A stretch of DNA of 6,668 nucleotides from an uncultured Bacilli bacterium (GTDB lineage Bacteria; Bacillota_I; Bacilli_A; RF39; UBA660): contig CANQZL010000089.1 of assembly GCA_947628325.1 (NCBI GenBank), positions 1 to 6,668 on the forward strand, read 5' to 3'. Every line of letters begins with the position of its first letter. Position 1 is the stretch's first letter. The translations under genes were made by a program, and so were the position numbers. Below are positions 6,038-6,668 of this stretch, piece after piece. The notes below the pieces were generated by a model. The model had not been told where the DNA came from, did no database searches, and saw only the letters and a program-made list of their open reading frames with translations.

Positions 6038-6121
6038 ACCACACCTCCAATACTTTCATAACATTATACACTTTTTTTACTTTGTTTACCACATCTTCCA
6101 TATAGATTTTTAATTGGTGTT
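6038..6121 (-). promoter_or_regulatory. Upstream region of nrdG with possible truncated upstream-gene tail
   Basis: On the minus strand a perfect TATAAT (6063-6068) lies about 26 bases before the nrdG start, with no good -35 at the usual distance. A reading frame ending with TAA at 6064-6066 encodes a short tail, RTPIKNLYGRCGKQSKKSV. This could be the remnant end of an upstream gene, which in nrdDG operons would be nrdD, but the residues are not a confident match. The sequence joins the repeated segment at 6121/6122. Confidence 0.3.
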
Positions 6122-6209
6122 CTAATAAAATAATTTAGATGTTATTTAAATATTTATTATCTTTTTATTATGACTACTATTAACTTTTTTATATTTAAAA
6201 TTATCCTTT

Positions 6210-6250
6210 AGAAAAAGAAAAACTCTGTAACTAATAATAGTTACAGAATT
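6210..6250 (-). terminator. Second copy of the LysM-gene terminator
   Basis: Identical to 495-535: a 9-bp TCTGTAACT/AGTTACAGA stem with a 6-base loop, followed by a T-rich tract on the minus strand. It lies directly beyond the stop codon of the second LysM tail and would insulate nrdG from transcription entering from the right. Confidence 0.85.
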
Positions 6251-6252
6251 TC

Positions 6253-6561
6253 TTATTTACTAGGTATTTCAAGTACTTGTCCAATACTTAAGATAGTAGT
6301 TTTTAAATTATTTAGATTAATTAATTCTGTTACAGTAGTTCCATAAGTTTGAGCTATCTTATATAATGTATCACCATTTTTTACTACATATGTCATTGTA
6401 TTATTTGAATTATTGTTATTTTTTGGTATTAATAGTTTCTGACCAATACTAAGTAAATCCGTTTTTAAGTTGTTGATATCTTTTAACTTATCAACAGTAG
6501 TTCCATATTTACTAGCGATACTCCATAAGCTATCACCTGATACATTTTTTATGAAGTATTT
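6253..6561 (-). pseudogene. Second copy of the 3' LysM fragment
   Basis: Identical to 538-846: one LysM truncated in its GDSLWSIA motif plus one full LysM, ending IGQVLEIPSK and TAA at 6253-6255. It again lacks a start codon and abuts the attR junction with crossover GG at 6536-6537. The same amidase-type gene therefore appears interrupted at the same base by the same element twice. Confidence 0.85.
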
Positions 6562-6668
6562 TTAAATGCAAATATAATATCTATCATCTTATCTTGATAA
6601 ATATAGATTTTTTCAACTAGATTTATTATTAGTTCTCTAGTTGGATTTTCAATTGATAAAAATTCATT
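6549..6668 (-). CDS. Second serine recombinase copy, C-terminal 39 residues (partial)
   Basis: This is identical to the last 39 codons and stop of the recombinase at 834-2396 (ending IYIYQDKMIDIIFAFKNTS). It is open at the window edge. Whether a full second recombinase or only its end is present cannot be seen here. Its stop (6549-6551) again falls inside the element arm of the attR junction. Confidence 0.8.
   Translation of the reverse strand, partial: NEFLSIENPTRELIINLVEKIYIYQDKMIDIIFAFKNTS

Larger units (their letters stand above)
6122..6668. repeat. Long direct repeat, right copy (runs off the window)
   Basis: It matches 407-953 at offset 5,715 with a single mismatch (6137 A versus 422 G). 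It carries the same terminator, LysM tail, attR junction and recombinase 3' end, in the same order and orientation. Since the recombinase frame is still open at 6668, another full or partial element presumably continues to the right. Confidence 0.95.

Noticed and set aside
407..6668. The direct repeats as LTRs, or as target-site duplications of one 5.7-kb transposon.
   Set aside because: There are no terminal inverted repeats, transposase or reverse transcriptase, and the repeat cuts through a recombinase gene and a LysM gene. The functional element ends lie inside the repeat, not at its borders.
1..6668. Mycoplasma-type code with TGA as tryptophan.
   Set aside because: Trp residues in the long genes are encoded by TGG and no gene needs an in-frame TGA read through.
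1..6668. CRISPR array, tRNA or rRNA genes.
   Set aside because: I saw no regularly spaced short repeats with spacers, and no tRNA- or rRNA-like conserved segments on either strand.

Overview
This is a very AT-rich, low-GC window whose genes are all on the minus strand and read right to left. It uses the standard code (TGG for Trp, no internal TGA), has GGAGG/AGGTGG ribosome-binding sites, a LysM cell-wall amidase and an anaerobic RNR activase. This suggests an anaerobic, low-GC Gram-positive bacterium of the Bacilli/Erysipelotrichia kind, possibly a gut relative of the Mollicutes. That placement is inferred; no marker gene fixes it.

Layout, left to right. (1) 1-161: 5' part of an unrecognised gene, with its promoter upstream (196-224). 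(2) 407-953: left copy of a long direct repeat holding an intrinsic terminator, the 3' tail of a LysM gene, and the 3' end of a recombinase gene. (3) About 822-4873: a compact integrated element of about 4.05 kb with a large serine recombinase (834-2396), a translationally coupled 59-aa protein (2396-2575), a regulatory gap with a strong terminator (2576-2860), and a 639-aa HELGH metalloprotease-like cargo protein (2861-4780). (4) 4842-5570: the 3' half of an N-acetylmuramoyl-L-alanine amidase with two and a half LysM repeats, cut at both ends. (5) 5564-6037: an NrdG-type radical SAM activase. (6) 6122-6668: right copy of the direct repeat, running off the window.

Main reading: the element sits inside the amidase gene. 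Removing the DNA between a GG at 4873-4874 and the GG at 821-822 rejoins the LysM reading frame exactly (...VKSGD + SLWSIASKYG...) and gives one 327-codon frame ending at 538. The two element-side arms, joined across GG, form a long imperfect dyad (15 of 20 positions), as expected for the attP of a large serine integrase. The window therefore shows a small integrase element with one unusual cargo gene, inserted into a LysM motif of a cell-wall hydrolase.

The locus is further rearranged. The 547 bases at 407-953 recur at 6122-6668 with one mismatch, attR junction included, so a second element copy (or a tandem copy of a 5,715-bp unit) probably lies to the right. The amidase also lacks its catalytic N-terminal half. 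That second break lies next to a GC-rich quasi-palindrome beside the end of nrdG, possibly a scar of another integration.
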